This document shows positions 26,576 to 36,202 of a stretch of 64,000 nt of DNA, in pieces (the first letter of the stretch is position 1; each line of letters starts with the position of its first letter). Source of the stretch: Idiomarina piscisalsi (GTDB lineage Bacteria > Pseudomonadota > Gammaproteobacteria > Enterobacterales > Alteromonadaceae). A program made the translations under genes and the position numbers. The notes under the pieces were generated by a model that was not told the DNA's origin, ran no database searches, and saw only the letters and a list, made by a program, of their open reading frames with translations. Location: NCBI RefSeq assembly GCF_002211765.1, contig NZ_CP022133.1:1860001-1924000 (forward strand). The letters run 5' to 3'.

Positions 26576-28603
26576 TTAACCCAATGACCGCAATAGCGTG
26601 TCAAAGATGGTCTGCGACGTGGTAATAATTCGTGCGGACGCTGTATAAGCCTGCTGATACTGAATAAGATTAGCAGCCTCTTCTTCTAAATTCACGCCCG
26701 CTTGCGACTCATACAAGGCTTCAGTCTGCGCTTTTACCGCTACGGCTGAGTCCCTGAGCACTCGGTTTTGGCTGACTTTACTGCCCACATCTGAAACTAA
26801 ACGTCCATAGCTTTCGTTAAACGTCATGGTCGGTTCAAAATCCTCGGCACCGTCACGGCGAACCAGCTGTTGGCGTTGTAAGTCAGATAACTCTTGACCA
26901 TTGCTGTTATCATCGAAGCCGTTCAAGTTGTATTCGATACGGTAGCTATCTCCGGCCACTGGCTCTCCAACAATATTAATGTCGTAATCGGCATCAATTC
27001 CGATGGCGGCATCATCGTAGACTTGTTGAATCACATTATTTAAATCGGATGTCGTATAATTGCCACCGATTTGGTTACCATTCTGGTCTAACATCCGCAG
27101 TTCATAGTTATTACCTGTTACCGACACAATTTCTATTTCTGCTGGGGCTGTTCCAATAAGTCCGTCATTCGTTGCGTTATAGAGCTCATCCGGCGTATTA
27201 ATTTGGCTAATTTCAACGCTCGCCGCCCCTTGGTTATCAGGATTATCGCTAACACGCACAGGACTCGCCAAAGCTATATCCTCGGGGCGACGAACCGACA
27301 AGCTTATCTCGGACGCCGCACTCTCTGCAGGCTTCACCAAGAACTTGTCGCCGGCATTCGCAGTATTAGCCACATTTAAAGACACACCATAACGCACAAT
27401 ATCGGCATTACCTGCACCGTCAACCGTACCCGTGATAACATCGGCACCTGGTAACGGCTTACCGGTTGCATCAACGGCGACCACTTCGTAATCCGTTGCA
27501 CTGGTCATGGTGACTTGTAAGTTTTCAGACGGAAACGACTCACTATTACCTTCAAGAACATTCATGGTCACTGTCGCGTTGCCGGTATTTTCGTCGTACC
27601 CCAGACCTTGAGCCGATGTTTGCGTCAAGTCGAACAGCTTACGTCCCAACTGATTGTCTAAGTCCATACCTTTTTGGTTCTGGGTGTTCAAGCTATCAGC
27701 AATACGAACCGCTAACTGACCCAAACGACGCTGAGTTGGCATTAATATCTCGTCGCGATATTCCATATAACCACCGACTTCGCCACCGATATCACCAACC
27801 GGCACAAGAAACTCACTTCTTTTACCAGCACCGTGTTCTTTTTCTAAAATGAACTCTAACCGTTCCGTATTGGGATTATTCTTCGCTGCAACAGAATTAA
27901 AGCGACCGTCTTCCAATACCAATGGCTGTCCATTCTTTAAATTGACACTAAGCGAACCTGTCTCATGTTTGACCACATTAAACTCGATAAGCTCAGCAAG
28001 TTTTCTGAGCTCCTCGTCACGTTGGTTCATTAATGCATTCGTGTCACCGTTGGCGTCGCTATCACCGGAGGAAGCAAAAATACGCTCATTTAAATTACCG
28101 ATATTCTCTGCAATCGAGTTAATACGATCGGTCGATAGCTTGATACGCTCGTTAATAATGCTTTTTTGCTCGTCCAGGTAACCGGAGAAGTCATTAAATT
28201 TAGTAACCATTGAGTCGGCTTCGGCCAAAATCAGCTGACGTGCAGTGACAGAACCCGGGTCATTATTCGCATCTTGCAGTGAATTAAAAAAACTCTCGAC
28301 ACTGGAGGCCACATTGGTTGTGCTATCACCCAACAATGTGTCAAGTTGTTCAGCTTGCTGCAGGTTCGCCTCGTAGTAACTCACTTTAGAAATATCAGTG
28401 CGAAGTTGGCGGTTAGCAAACTCATCGATCATACGTTGCACACGAACGCGCTCCAGACCGCCATAAGACGACTCGAGATACTCTGTTCGCTCACGCACAT
28501 AACTCGGCGTATTCGCATTATTGATGTTCTGACTGGTTGTCTGCAGGCTCTTCTGATGTGCCAGAATCCCGTTTTTACCAAGCTGTAATAAGTCAAAACT
28601 CAT
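26576..28603 (-). CDS. flgK: Flagellar hook-associated protein FlgK (HAP1)
   Basis: FlgK is a 675-residue junction protein. The N terminus contains the rod/hook motif GILAHQKSLQTTSQNINNANT, and the C terminus (NLEEEAANLIQYQQAYTASARIITTSQTIFDTLL) is the FlgK/FlgE-type tail. It is longer than the roughly 550-residue enteric protein because of a large middle region, as is usual in marine gammaproteobacteria. A sigma-28 promoter lies directly upstream, so flgKL is a late unit separate from the flgF-J transcript. Confidence 0.95.
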   Translation of the reverse strand: MSFDLLQLGKNGILAHQKSLQTTSQNINNANTPSYVRERTEYLESSYGGLERVRVQRMIDEFANRQLRTDISKVSYYEANLQQAEQLDTLLGDSTTNVASSVESFFNSLQDANNDPGSVTARQLILAEADSMVTKFNDFSGYLDEQKSIINERIKLSTDRINSIAENIGNLNERIFASSGDSDANGDTNALMNQRDEELRKLAELIEFNVVKHETGSLSVNLKNGQPLVLEDGRFNSVAAKNNPNTERLEFILEKEHGAGKRSEFLVPVGDIGGEVGGYMEYRDEILMPTQRRLGQLAVRIADSLNTQNQKGMDLDNQLGRKLFDLTQTSAQGLGYDENTGNATVTMNVLEGNSESFPSENLQVTMTSATDYEVVAVDATGKPLPGADVITGTVDGAGNADIVRYGVSLNVANTANAGDKFLVKPAESAASEISLSVRRPEDIALASPVRVSDNPDNQGAASVEISQINTPDELYNATNDGLIGTAPAEIEIVSVTGNNYELRMLDQNGNQIGGNYTTSDLNNVIQQVYDDAAIGIDADYDINIVGEPVAGDSYRIEYNLNGFDDNSNGQELSDLQRQQLVRRDGAEDFEPTMTFNESYGRLVSDVGSKVSQNRVLRDSAVAVKAQTEALYESQAGVNLEEEAANLIQYQQAYTASARIITTSQTIFDTLLRSLG

Positions 28604-28631
28604 CGATGTCTCTCCAGTAACTCTGTGCCCT

Positions 28632-28658
28632 GTATCGGCACTGAGTAAATAATGTTTA
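28632..28658 (-). promoter_or_regulatory. Sigma-28 promoter of flgKL
   Basis: On the minus strand TAAA (28655-28658), 15 bp, then GCCGATAC (28632-28639). The -10 box is the same as at flagellin copy B. The -10 box is about 30 bp before the flgK ATG. Confidence 0.85.
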
Positions 28659-28663
28659 GTTTA

Positions 28664-28683
28664 GGCGGCAATTTTTTGCCGCC
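28664..28683 (-). terminator. Hairpin between flgJ and flgK
   Basis: GGCGGCAA (28664-28671) and TTGCCGCC (28676-28683) form an 8-bp GC-rich stem with a TTTT loop, 14 bp after the flgJ stop. It is not followed by a long T-run. It sits immediately upstream of the flgK -35 box and probably attenuates read-through from flgFGHIJ. Confidence 0.6.
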
Positions 28684-28696
28684 CATTGCAGACGCT

Positions 28697-29656
28697 TTAA
28701 ATTGCTTTGTCCGCAAATGCCGGGTTATTTAACACCGACTGAATTTTTTGAGCGTATTTAGGATCCGTCGCGTAACCCGCTGACTGTAAGGCTTCAGCGT
28801 ACTGCGCCGGATCATCAGCGACCTCTAACGCCTGCTGGTAACGCGGATGCCCTTTTATAAAATCAACATAGTCCTGCAAGCTCTGTTCCACGTTAGAGTA
28901 TGAGCGAAAAGCAGCACGCTCTTTGCGAGCAACATCACCGTCAAACTCCAGTGTACTGACATGAGATTTCTCCCCAGCCCAACGCTGGTCGGCTTTTATA
29001 TTGAATAAGTTATTACTTGAGCCGCCATGGCGCCCCGGTACTAATCGCTGACCCCAGCCGGTTTCCAGAGCTGCTTGAGCAATAAGTGCGTTCGGGTTCA
29101 GCCCTTCCTGTTTCGCTATTTTCTCAGCATGCGGTTTGAGCGCTGCGACAAAACTCTCAGGGCTGTTAAATTGAGCTTCGCCATCGCTTAGCTTAGCGGT
29201 ATTAACACGCTTATTGCCGTAATAAAGTCCTGCATCGACACCACCGTGTTCACTCAGTTTTTCCGCTCTGTTTTTCATGCGCGGATCATCTAAGTTCGCC
29301 CCGGAGCGGTTCTGATGTCCATGCTGATAACTGTCATCACCACCAAGCTGCTTGACCATAAGTTCGGCCAAACCCAGCGACCCCTGACTGGACAATTCCG
29401 ACGTCAGCTGTTGGTCATACATATCGCGGTACATCTTGGTGTAGCGACTGTCCAGCATGTTGCCTTCTTCAAATACGGCGTTGGCTTTGCGCATACTGCC
29501 CATGACCATATTCAGAAAAATAGCTTCAAACTGCTGCGCCGCCTCCATTAAGGCTTGCTTGTCATCCGGGTTAAACGCACGCTCCCGCAAGCCATTTAGG
29601 CTATGCGTGTCCATGGCTAATTCAGCTTGCTTGAATTGTGCGTTTGAGCTTGTCAT
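28697..29656 (-). CDS. flgJ: Peptidoglycan hydrolase / rod assembly protein FlgJ
   Basis: FlgJ is a 319-residue two-domain protein. An N-terminal rod-capping domain (AAQQFEAIFLNMVMGSMRKA) is joined to a C-terminal GH73 glucosaminidase domain from about residue 170, with catalytic Glu in AALETGWGQR and the SSNNLFNIKAD motif. It opens the peptidoglycan for the growing rod in the periplasm. It is 12 bp after flgI and ends the flgFGHIJ unit. Confidence 0.95.
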   Translation of the reverse strand: MTSSNAQFKQAELAMDTHSLNGLRERAFNPDDKQALMEAAQQFEAIFLNMVMGSMRKANAVFEEGNMLDSRYTKMYRDMYDQQLTSELSSQGSLGLAELMVKQLGGDDSYQHGHQNRSGANLDDPRMKNRAEKLSEHGGVDAGLYYGNKRVNTAKLSDGEAQFNSPESFVAALKPHAEKIAKQEGLNPNALIAQAALETGWGQRLVPGRHGGSSNNLFNIKADQRWAGEKSHVSTLEFDGDVARKERAAFRSYSNVEQSLQDYVDFIKGHPRYQQALEVADDPAQYAEALQSAGYATDPKYAQKIQSVLNNPAFADKAI

Positions 29657-29668
29657 ATCAGCCTCGGC

Positions 29669-30769
29669 TTAAATAACAATGAGTTCGCCGCTCAGCGCGC
29701 CAGCCTGTTTCAACGCTTCTAGCACGGCAATAATGTCACCCGGCGCAGCTCCAATCTGATTCACTGCACGAACCAGGTCATTAAGCGTTGTACCTGGCTG
29801 GAACACAAACATACGAGCGTCGTCTTGGTTTACATCAATAATAGACTGCGGCGTCACTACCGTTTCACCGTCACCAAACGGATTCGGTTGATCAACGTTG
29901 ACGTTTTCAGAAATCGTCACCTGCATATTGCCATGCGCAACGGCCGCTGGTCTTAACTCGACGTTTTGACCGACGACAATAGTGCCGGTTCGCGAGTTCA
30001 CGATGACTTTCGCCGCAGTCTCTGCTGGCTCCACCTCTAAATTCTCAAGTGTGGACATATAACTAACACGCTGGTTTAAATCCCGTGGTGCGCGAACACG
30101 AACCGAAGTCGCATCGACAGCTTGTGCCGCTCCCTGGCCCACCAGACTGTTAATGGTCTGTGCCATACGCTTAGCGGTTGTAAAATCGGACTCATGTAAA
30201 TTAAAGGTAAAATAGTCTGACGAGCCAAAAGACGTACGCACTTCTCGCTCAACAATACCGCCGCCGGGAATGCGGCCAACGGTTGGTGTGTTTATCACAA
30301 TGCGCGAGCCGTCATTACCTTCAGCCCCCAAGCCACCGACAATAAGGTTACCCTGAGCGACGGCGTAGACTTCACCATTCGCGCCTTTTAAGAAGGTTTG
30401 CAGCAAAGTACCACCCGTTAGGCTGTCAGCACTGCCCACTGAGGACACTGTCACGTCAATTTTCTGACCCGGCTTTGCGAACGCCGGCAAGTCAGCGTGC
30501 ACAGCAACCGCTGCCACGTTATCGATTTTTGGGCGCTCCCCCGCCGGAATATTAATACCAAAGTTACCTAACATGGTGCGGAAGGTTTGGTCGGTAAACG
30601 GTGTCTGCTCACCCGTTCCCGGCAGACCCACAACCAAGCCGTAGCCAATTAACTGGTTAGAGCGAATGCCCTGAACCGATGCAATGTCTTTAATGCGCGA
30701 TGCCTGCACAGGGGCGACCAGCATCGAGACTAAACACAGAGTTAAGGTAATCAGTCGTGTCATTTTCAT
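29669..30769 (-). CDS. flgI: Flagellar P-ring protein FlgI
   Basis: FlgI is a 366-residue protein with a Sec signal peptide ([23 protein letters not shown]), then [30 protein letters not shown], the start of the mature P-ring subunit that sits in the peptidoglycan around the rod. The ATG at 30769 has AGGAG six bases upstream and is preferred to the in-frame TTG at 30775. It lies 10 bp after flgH. Confidence 0.96.
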   Translation of the reverse strand: MKMTRLITLTLCLVSMLVAPVQASRIKDIASVQGIRSNQLIGYGLVVGLPGTGEQTPFTDQTFRTMLGNFGINIPAGERPKIDNVAAVAVHADLPAFAKPGQKIDVTVSSVGSADSLTGGTLLQTFLKGANGEVYAVAQGNLIVGGLGAEGNDGSRIVINTPTVGRIPGGGIVEREVRTSFGSSDYFTFNLHESDFTTAKRMAQTINSLVGQGAAQAVDATSVRVRAPRDLNQRVSYMSTLENLEVEPAETAAKVIVNSRTGTIVVGQNVELRPAAVAHGNMQVTISENVNVDQPNPFGDGETVVTPQSIIDVNQDDARMFVFQPGTTLNDLVRAVNQIGAAPGDIIAVLEALKQAGALSGELIVI

Positions 30770-30779
30770 GTCCAACTCC

Positions 30780-31454
30780 TTAGAACGGCCAAATTGGACT
30801 GTTAAAGAAACGCGTTAACCAACCTTGCTCCTGCACTTGCGCAAGGCTACCCGTACCTGAGTATTCAATGCGCGCATTAGCAACTCGAGTCGATGGAATT
30901 TGATTAGCGGCGGTGATGTCTTGTGGGCGAATCATGCCGGTTAAACGAATGTACTCGTCGCCGGTATTAATGCGCATCCATTTCTCACCACGCACAATCA
31001 AGTTGCCATTCGGCAGTACTTTTATCACCGTCACCGTAATTTCACCGGTAAGTTGATTGCTTTGATCCGAACTGGCGTCGCCATTAAAGTCCCGCGTCCC
31101 GTTAATCCCAGCAGACAACGGGTTGCCTCCAACGGTAATATCCCGTCCGAACATGGTGGGCGCACCAAGTTCTGCCGTACTTTCTTTCGAGGTTTCGGTC
31201 GTCGCTGTTTTACTGGCGGTTGTCCGTTCCTGCAGGGTCACCGTAATAATATCGCCAAGCCGACGCGCTTTGATATCTGAATACAGGTTGTCAGCGTAAG
31301 CGTCCTGAAATAGCGACCCAGTTGGCACGACCGGCTGTGCACGTTCTTCCGGCAATACCGGTGCGTAATACGGGTCGTCCGGCATTGGCTTATGCGGTGA
31401 GCTTGCACAGCCTGTCACCGCTAAAATTGCTAAAGTTGCTAATAAGTAACGCAT
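30780..31454 (-). CDS. flgH: Flagellar L-ring lipoprotein FlgH
   Basis: This 224-residue lipoprotein has the lipobox LAVTGCA near residue 15. The mature region has [29 protein letters not shown] and the [11 protein letters not shown] end typical of FlgH, the outer-membrane ring of the basal body. The ATG at 31454 follows CAGGTGAC; the GTG at 31463 lies within that ribosome-binding site. LspA and lipoprotein-sorting enzymes would process it. Confidence 0.95.
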   Translation of the reverse strand: MRYLLATLAILAVTGCASSPHKPMPDDPYYAPVLPEERAQPVVPTGSLFQDAYADNLYSDIKARRLGDIITVTLQERTTASKTATTETSKESTAELGAPTMFGRDITVGGNPLSAGINGTRDFNGDASSDQSNQLTGEITVTVIKVLPNGNLIVRGEKWMRINTGDEYIRLTGMIRPQDITAANQIPSTRVANARIEYSGTGSLAQVQEQGWLTRFFNSPIWPF

Positions 31455-31480
31455 CACAGTCACCTGTTATTCATTCGCGA

Positions 31481-32269
31481 TTAAAGTTGCTGAGTAACAA
31501 AGCTCAGCATTTGGTCAACTGACGAGATGACTTTCGAGTTCATCTCGTAACCGCGCTGACTTTCTATCAAGTTCACCAGCTCTTCGGTCACGTTCACGTT
31601 GGAGGTTTCCAGAGCCCCCTGAATGGTATTCCCCATGCCATCAACGCCCGGTACCGCTTCTAAAGGCGCACCGCTGACCGCTGTTTCTCGGTAAAGGTTC
31701 TGACCCATCGGCTCTAAGCCAGCCGGGTTAATAAAGTTCACTAAATTAATTTGGCCAACGGCAACATTGTCCGGATTTCCGGGTTGGGTGACCGTCACTT
31801 CACCCTCTTGGGAAATACTGACGGACATTGCGTCTTCAGGAATTTGGATAGCAGGTTCCAGCGTATAGCCGTTACCCGAAGTCACCATTTCCCCGTCTTC
31901 GTTCAGTGAAAACTGACCGTTACGCGTGTAGGAAATGGTTCCGTCCGGCATCAGAATTTGGAAGAATCCTTTGCCGTCGATCATCACATCCAGCGAATTG
32001 TCGGTGGTCTGCACGTTACCTTGAGTATGCGCCTTTTGTGTCGCGACAACTTTGGTACCCGCGCCCACCATAAGACCATTCGGCAACTCTGTATCCTGAG
32101 CTGACTGGCCGCCAGGCTGATTAATGTTTTGGTACAGCAAGTCTTCAAACACCGCGCGGCTTTTCTTAAAGCCAATGGTACTGGAGTTCGCCAAGTTATT
32201 GGAAATTACCGAGATATCGCGCTGTTGCGCATCCAGTCCGGTTTTACTGATCCATAATGCTGGGTTCAT
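31481..32269 (-). CDS. flgG: Flagellar distal rod protein FlgG
   Basis: FlgG is a 262-residue distal rod protein. The N terminus carries the rod-family motif SVISNNLANSSTIGFKKSR. It has a central hook/rod domain (GFFQILMPDGTISYTRNGQFSLN) and the C-terminal NVNVTEELVNLIESQRGYEMNSKVI signature. Length agrees with FlgG, about 260 residues. It lies 37 bp after flgF. Confidence 0.95.
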   Translation of the reverse strand: MNPALWISKTGLDAQQRDISVISNNLANSSTIGFKKSRAVFEDLLYQNINQPGGQSAQDTELPNGLMVGAGTKVVATQKAHTQGNVQTTDNSLDVMIDGKGFFQILMPDGTISYTRNGQFSLNEDGEMVTSGNGYTLEPAIQIPEDAMSVSISQEGEVTVTQPGNPDNVAVGQINLVNFINPAGLEPMGQNLYRETAVSGAPLEAVPGVDGMGNTIQGALETSNVNVTEELVNLIESQRGYEMNSKVISSVDQMLSFVTQQL

Positions 32270-32306
32270 GTTATGTCTCCTCTATACGCCGTTAACGCAA
32301 TATTGG

Positions 32307-33050
32307 TTAACTGATGCGCATCAGCGATTCTGAGCGCTGCGCATTTTCATCGGCGGTTTTCATTAATTTGACGTTCATTTCGTACTGGCGCTGCAAGGCA
32401 ATCATATTGGTCATTTCTTCGACACTGTTCACGTTGCTGGTCTCAAGCGCCCCAATCTGTAATTTGACATTGGCATCGGCAAAGGCAACCTGGTCGTCTT
32501 TCAGTTTGAATAAGCCATCTGTGCCTTTTTCAATATTGCCGTTTGGTGGGTTCACCAATTTAATACGGCCAATCACTTCACTGACATTTTCTGGAGCGCC
32601 CATAGGACGAATGGTCACATTGCCATTAGAACCAATACTTAACTTGTCGACTGGCTGGGGTACAAAAATAGGTCCGTTATCACCAATCAGTGTATGACCC
32701 TGCGAGTTCTGTAACAGCCCGTCAGTACCCACTTGCAAACTGCCATTGCGGGTATAACGCTCATTGCCGTTTTGATCCTGCACGGCAATCCAGCCTTGAT
32801 CTTTTATCGCAACATCCATGTTCCGGCCAGTGGTCTGCAAACCGCCTGCGGCAAAGTTCTGCCCTGGGCTTTCTGTCATGGAAAATACCCGTGTCGGCAA
32901 ACCTTCACCAAACGCCTGCATGGCACGCGCTTGTTGCAAGTCGGCTTTAAACCCAGTGGTATTAGCGTTAGCAAGGTTATTTGCCCGCACCGCCACTGCG
33001 TTCATGTTTTCTTTGGCGCCGCTCATGGCAACCCAGAGCATTTTGTCCAT
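32307..33050 (-). CDS. flgF: Flagellar proximal rod protein FlgF
   Basis: FlgF is a 247-residue proximal rod protein with the motif AVRANNLANANTTGFKADL at the N terminus and NSVEEMTNMIALQRQYEMNVKLMK at the C terminus. It is the first gene of the flgFGHIJ unit. A terminator after flgE and a sigma-54-type promoter separate it from flgBCDE, the same split seen in Vibrio. Confidence 0.95.
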   Translation of the reverse strand: MDKMLWVAMSGAKENMNAVAVRANNLANANTTGFKADLQQARAMQAFGEGLPTRVFSMTESPGQNFAAGGLQTTGRNMDVAIKDQGWIAVQDQNGNERYTRNGSLQVGTDGLLQNSQGHTLIGDNGPIFVPQPVDKLSIGSNGNVTIRPMGAPENVSEVIGRIKLVNPPNGNIEKGTDGLFKLKDDQVAFADANVKLQIGALETSNVNSVEEMTNMIALQRQYEMNVKLMKTADENAQRSESLMRIS

Positions 33051-33100
33051 AGCTGACCTCCAGCCAAAATTTTGTCGTTTTCGATCGTTACCCTATGCAA

Positions 33101-33116
33101 TGCAGATTTCGTGCCA
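33101..33116 (-). promoter_or_regulatory. Sigma-54 promoter of flgFGHIJ
   Basis: The minus strand reads TGGCACGAAATCTGCA. This has the -24 TGGCACG and -12 CTGCA elements at the correct spacing and lies about 50 bp before flgF. It suggests control by RpoN and an FlrC-type activator (inference). Confidence 0.85.
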
Positions 33117-33121
33117 AAAAC

Positions 33122-33145
33122 GAAAAAAAGACGCCCGAAGGCGTC
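33122..33145 (-). terminator. Terminator after flgE
   Basis: A GACGCC/GGCGTC stem (33130-33145) with loop CGAA is flanked by A7 on the left, which is the T-tail on the minus strand, and TTTT on the right. It ends flgBCDE immediately upstream of the flgF promoter. Confidence 0.88.
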
Positions 33146-33174
33146 TTTTGTTTTTTATTTTCCAGCGAATTCAG

Positions 33175-34524
33175 TTATCGAATCTGCAAGATAGTCTGGT
33201 TAATGGTGTTATTCACTTCCAACGAACGCGAGTTCGCCTGGAAGTTACGCTGTGCGGTAATCAAGTCCACCAGCTCTTTCGTGAGGTTCACGTTTGAGTT
33301 TTCAAGCGCGGACGCTTCTATACCACCAAAAGTCCCGGTATTGGCTTCGCCTGACAGCGGCTCACCCGAGTCAATGCTTTCACGCCACTTGGTACCACCA
33401 ATTTGCGTTAACCCCTGCTCGTTCGCAAAGCGAACAATGGCAACCTGGCCTAAGTATTGAACGTCACCATTTGAATAAGTCGCAGCAATAAGACCTGACT
33501 TGTCGATGTCGACATTCGTCAGACGTCCGACTGTGCTGCCGTCTTGATCCAAAGAGGTTACTTCAAAGTCTGACGCAAACTGAGTCGGCGTTGTGGTTCC
33601 TGTTAAATCCTGAAAGTTAAACTGGATAGTTTGCGCATCAGCACCATTATTCAGGTACGGGTCGCCATCAACGTTGTTGCCTGACAAATCAATTGAGCCT
33701 GGGTCAAAAGTATTCTGCCCTGCCGGAACATCCGGTTCACCACTGCCTAAAAACTCTACTCGTAAACCAGCATAGCCATTGACTGACGCATCCGGCGAGG
33801 CTGTTGCTGTACCTGTAGGAGTCATGTCAATTTCGTCACCATCAAAAGTCGCGTAGACATCCCACTGGTTATTATCGCGCTTCACATAATAAGTAGACAA
33901 CGTATGCGACTCGCCTAATGAATCATAAACGGTAGCCGATGTAGAACTGTGGTAAGTACTTGGTGTTTCCGGATCAAATGGGTTAGCTCCTCCATTAATA
34001 GGCGAACGACGCGCATCGACGTTGAATGCGGTAAAGACATTATCCGTGCTTTGCGGCGCACCGGCGACATCAGGAATACGAATAGGCTGAGTGGTTGCCA
34101 GGGCAACTGATGAATTCGTTCCACTATTACGGTCAACCTGGTACCCCTGCAGAAAGTTTCCCTGATTATCCACAATAAACTTATCATCGTTCAGTTTAAA
34201 TGCTCCCGAGCGCGTGTAAGTCATATCGCGAGAGCCTAAGCCGTCTGTGGTGGCAAAGAAACCATTGCCTGAAATCGCCATATCCAGCGAGTTTTCAGTA
34301 AAGTCTAGTGTTCCCTGACTAAACTGCTGCGCCACTGACGACGTCAACACACCATCACCGACTTTCGTGTTACCGGCATTAAAAATACTGGTGGCATAAA
34401 CGTCCGCAAATTCTGCGCGTGACTGTTTAAAGCCCGACGTTTTTACGTTTGAGATATTATTAGCAGTTACATCTAAGTCTTTCTGAGATGCGTTGATACC
34501 GCTGAGTGCAATATTAAATGACAT
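33175..34524 (-). CDS. flgE: Flagellar hook protein FlgE
   Basis: FlgE is a 449-residue hook subunit. The N-terminal SFNIALSGINASQKDLDVTANNISNVKTSGFKQ and C-terminal ENSNVNLTKELVDLITAQRNFQANSRSLEV carry the rod/hook family signatures. The central part is a larger hook domain. It is 15 bp after flgD, and the terminator follows it. Confidence 0.96.
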   Translation of the reverse strand: MSFNIALSGINASQKDLDVTANNISNVKTSGFKQSRAEFADVYATSIFNAGNTKVGDGVLTSSVAQQFSQGTLDFTENSLDMAISGNGFFATTDGLGSRDMTYTRSGAFKLNDDKFIVDNQGNFLQGYQVDRNSGTNSSVALATTQPIRIPDVAGAPQSTDNVFTAFNVDARRSPINGGANPFDPETPSTYHSSTSATVYDSLGESHTLSTYYVKRDNNQWDVYATFDGDEIDMTPTGTATASPDASVNGYAGLRVEFLGSGEPDVPAGQNTFDPGSIDLSGNNVDGDPYLNNGADAQTIQFNFQDLTGTTTPTQFASDFEVTSLDQDGSTVGRLTNVDIDKSGLIAATYSNGDVQYLGQVAIVRFANEQGLTQIGGTKWRESIDSGEPLSGEANTGTFGGIEASALENSNVNLTKELVDLITAQRNFQANSRSLEVNNTINQTILQIR

Positions 34525-34539
34525 AGGTCACCTCACCTG

Positions 34540-35223
34540 TTAACTAATTTCAGAGACATCGGAAAGCCGGATGCCACCTAATCCTTTAAGATTCAGAACA
34601 ACGCCACGTTCACCGCCCGTACTGACGCTCTGAACACGCGCATGCATTTGCAATGGAAGCTCTTCGGTTTGTCCGCCAACGGTCGCATTCACTGAGAATG
34701 TGTAATTACCGGCCGGCGCCTGTTCGCCCGTTGTCGTGGTTCCATCCCACTCAAACTCTTTGGTGCCTTCCGGCATGTCACCCAAGTTCAGGGTTTTCAC
34801 TACAGCGCCACTAGAGTCTTTGATGTTAATCTTCACATTCTGCGCCGTTTGTGGCGTCGCTATCATGCCCGAGACGCCAGCTCCCTCTTCCAGGTTAGCC
34901 TGGTCAGTTGGCACTAACACTTTACGCCCAACCATGGTCGACGCCTGCAACGCCTGGTTTGACGTCATATCTTCTGCAAACTGGTCAAAACGTTCTGACA
35001 GACCGGTGATACCTTCCGCCATAGTGAAACTGGTCATTTGCGCAATCATTTGATCGTTCTCGACCGGCTTGGACGGATCCTGCATATTCAGCTGCTCCGT
35101 CAACAGCTTGAAGAAGTCTTCCTGTTGAAGCTTTTGCTGCTCATCAGGATCAGCGTATTTCGCGCCTTCGTCCTTCTTCCATTTCATGCTGTCGATGTAG
35201 GAGTTATTGCTTACGCCTTCCAT
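34540..35223 (-). CDS. flgD: Flagellar hook cap/assembly protein FlgD
   Basis: FlgD is a 227-residue hook-assembly scaffold. It has the N-terminal motif FFKLLTEQLNMQDPSKPVENDQMIAQMTSF, then a C-terminal FlgD Ig-like/tudor region (FEWDGTTTTGEQAPAGNYTFSV). It is exported, caps the growing hook and is discarded. It lies between flgC and flgE with 15-bp gaps. Confidence 0.95.
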   Translation of the reverse strand: MEGVSNNSYIDSMKWKKDEGAKYADPDEQQKLQQEDFFKLLTEQLNMQDPSKPVENDQMIAQMTSFTMAEGITGLSERFDQFAEDMTSNQALQASTMVGRKVLVPTDQANLEEGAGVSGMIATPQTAQNVKINIKDSSGAVVKTLNLGDMPEGTKEFEWDGTTTTGEQAPAGNYTFSVNATVGGQTEELPLQMHARVQSVSTGGERGVVLNLKGLGGIRLSDVSEIS

Positions 35224-35237
35224 TTGTTATCTCCTGC

Positions 35238-35690
35238 TTACCCTTGACCCAGACGTAATAAACGCTGCGTCATTGTTTTGGCAGTATCCGCCACCTGAAC
35301 ATTGGTCTGGTACGAGCGGGATGCCGAAATCATGTTGGCCATTTCTTCCATAGTGTTAACGTTCGGCTTATAGATGTAGCCATTTTCGTCCGCCATGGGA
35401 TGATTGGGTGCGTACTCAACTTGCAAGGGATCATTGCTTTCGACAATGCCCAGTACCTTGACGCCGGCCGCTTGCCCAGCCTGCGTCTGGTTGGTCAGGC
35501 TGTTACCACGGTAGTCGCCCTGCGCGTCGGCCAGCGCCGTAGCAAAGACCGGATTACGGGCACGATAAGTTTCATCAATACTGCTGCTGACCGAGTTCGC
35601 GTTCGCTAAATTACTGGCAGTGGTGTTCAGTCGCACTGACTGAGCACTCATTGCCGAACCGGTCACGTTGAAAATATTAAATAGGCTCAT
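35238..35690 (-). CDS. flgC: Flagellar proximal rod protein FlgC
   Basis: FlgC is a 150-residue rod protein with FNVTGSAMSAQSVRLNTTASNLANANSV near the N terminus and NVNTMEEMANMISASRSYQTNVQV at the C terminus. Length is slightly above the enteric 134. It is 15 bp after flgB. Confidence 0.95.
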   Translation of the reverse strand: MSLFNIFNVTGSAMSAQSVRLNTTASNLANANSVSSSIDETYRARNPVFATALADAQGDYRGNSLTNQTQAGQAAGVKVLGIVESNDPLQVEYAPNHPMADENGYIYKPNVNTMEEMANMISASRSYQTNVQVADTAKTMTQRLLRLGQG

Positions 35691-35705
35691 TGTTTTTCAC
35701 CTCAC

Positions 35706-36107
35706 CTACTGTCCGCCGCCAAGGGCTTTCTTAACACCACTAATTTTCCCGTCGAGGAAGTTCATGGTCATTTCGTATTCCAGTGCATTTTGTGCATACA
35801 AGTTTTGTTCCAACTGCACATCAACGGTATTACCGTCACCGGTATCGGGTTGATTCGGCACGCGAAACTTCTCTGTGCCCTGCGGTTTTATCTCAACGTT
35901 AAAATGCTTTTCATGGGTACGTGCCATTTTATGGGTTTCGATGCCGCGCTGTGCTTGTTGCAGCGCTTGCTGAAAATCCAGCCCTTTGGCCTTGTAACCG
36001 GGGGTATCTGCGTTAGCGATATTATTGGCAATAAGCTCCGCACGCTGGGTGCGTATACCCAATGTGTGTTGCTGTATTCCCATAATTTTATCCATGGAAA
36101 GTGCCAT
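35706..36107 (-). CDS. flgB: Flagellar proximal rod protein FlgB
   Basis: FlgB is a 133-residue rod protein containing GIRTQRAELIANNIANADTPGYKAKGLDF, and the C-terminal NALEYEMTMNFLDGKISGVKKAL. It is the first gene of flgBCDE, with a sigma-54 promoter 36-51 bp upstream of the start. Confidence 0.95.
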   Translation of the reverse strand: MALSMDKIMGIQQHTLGIRTQRAELIANNIANADTPGYKAKGLDFQQALQQAQRGIETHKMARTHEKHFNVEIKPQGTEKFRVPNQPDTGDGNTVDVQLEQNLYAQNALEYEMTMNFLDGKISGVKKALGGGQ

Positions 36108-36142
36108 TTTTTTGTCTCCACAGTGTTCGATGGTGAAGACAA

Positions 36143-36158
36143 TGCAGGTATCGTGCCA
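36143..36158 (-). promoter_or_regulatory. Sigma-54 promoter of flgBCDE
   Basis: The minus strand reads TGGCACGATACCTGCA, with -24 and -12 elements at canonical spacing. It is almost the same sequence as the flgF promoter. It lies between the cheR stop and flgB. Confidence 0.85.
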
Positions 36159-36202
36159 GAAGTCCTGGCACTTATTTTTGAAAAGGAAACTACGGGACGT
36201 CG

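Noticed and set aside
32310-32325. Palindrome CTGATGCGCATCAG at the flgF 3' end, similar in core to the REP-like stems
   Set aside because: It lies within codons encoding the conserved end of FlgF and lacks the loop and the GTAGC/GTGAAAT flanks of the repeat, so it is probably chance.
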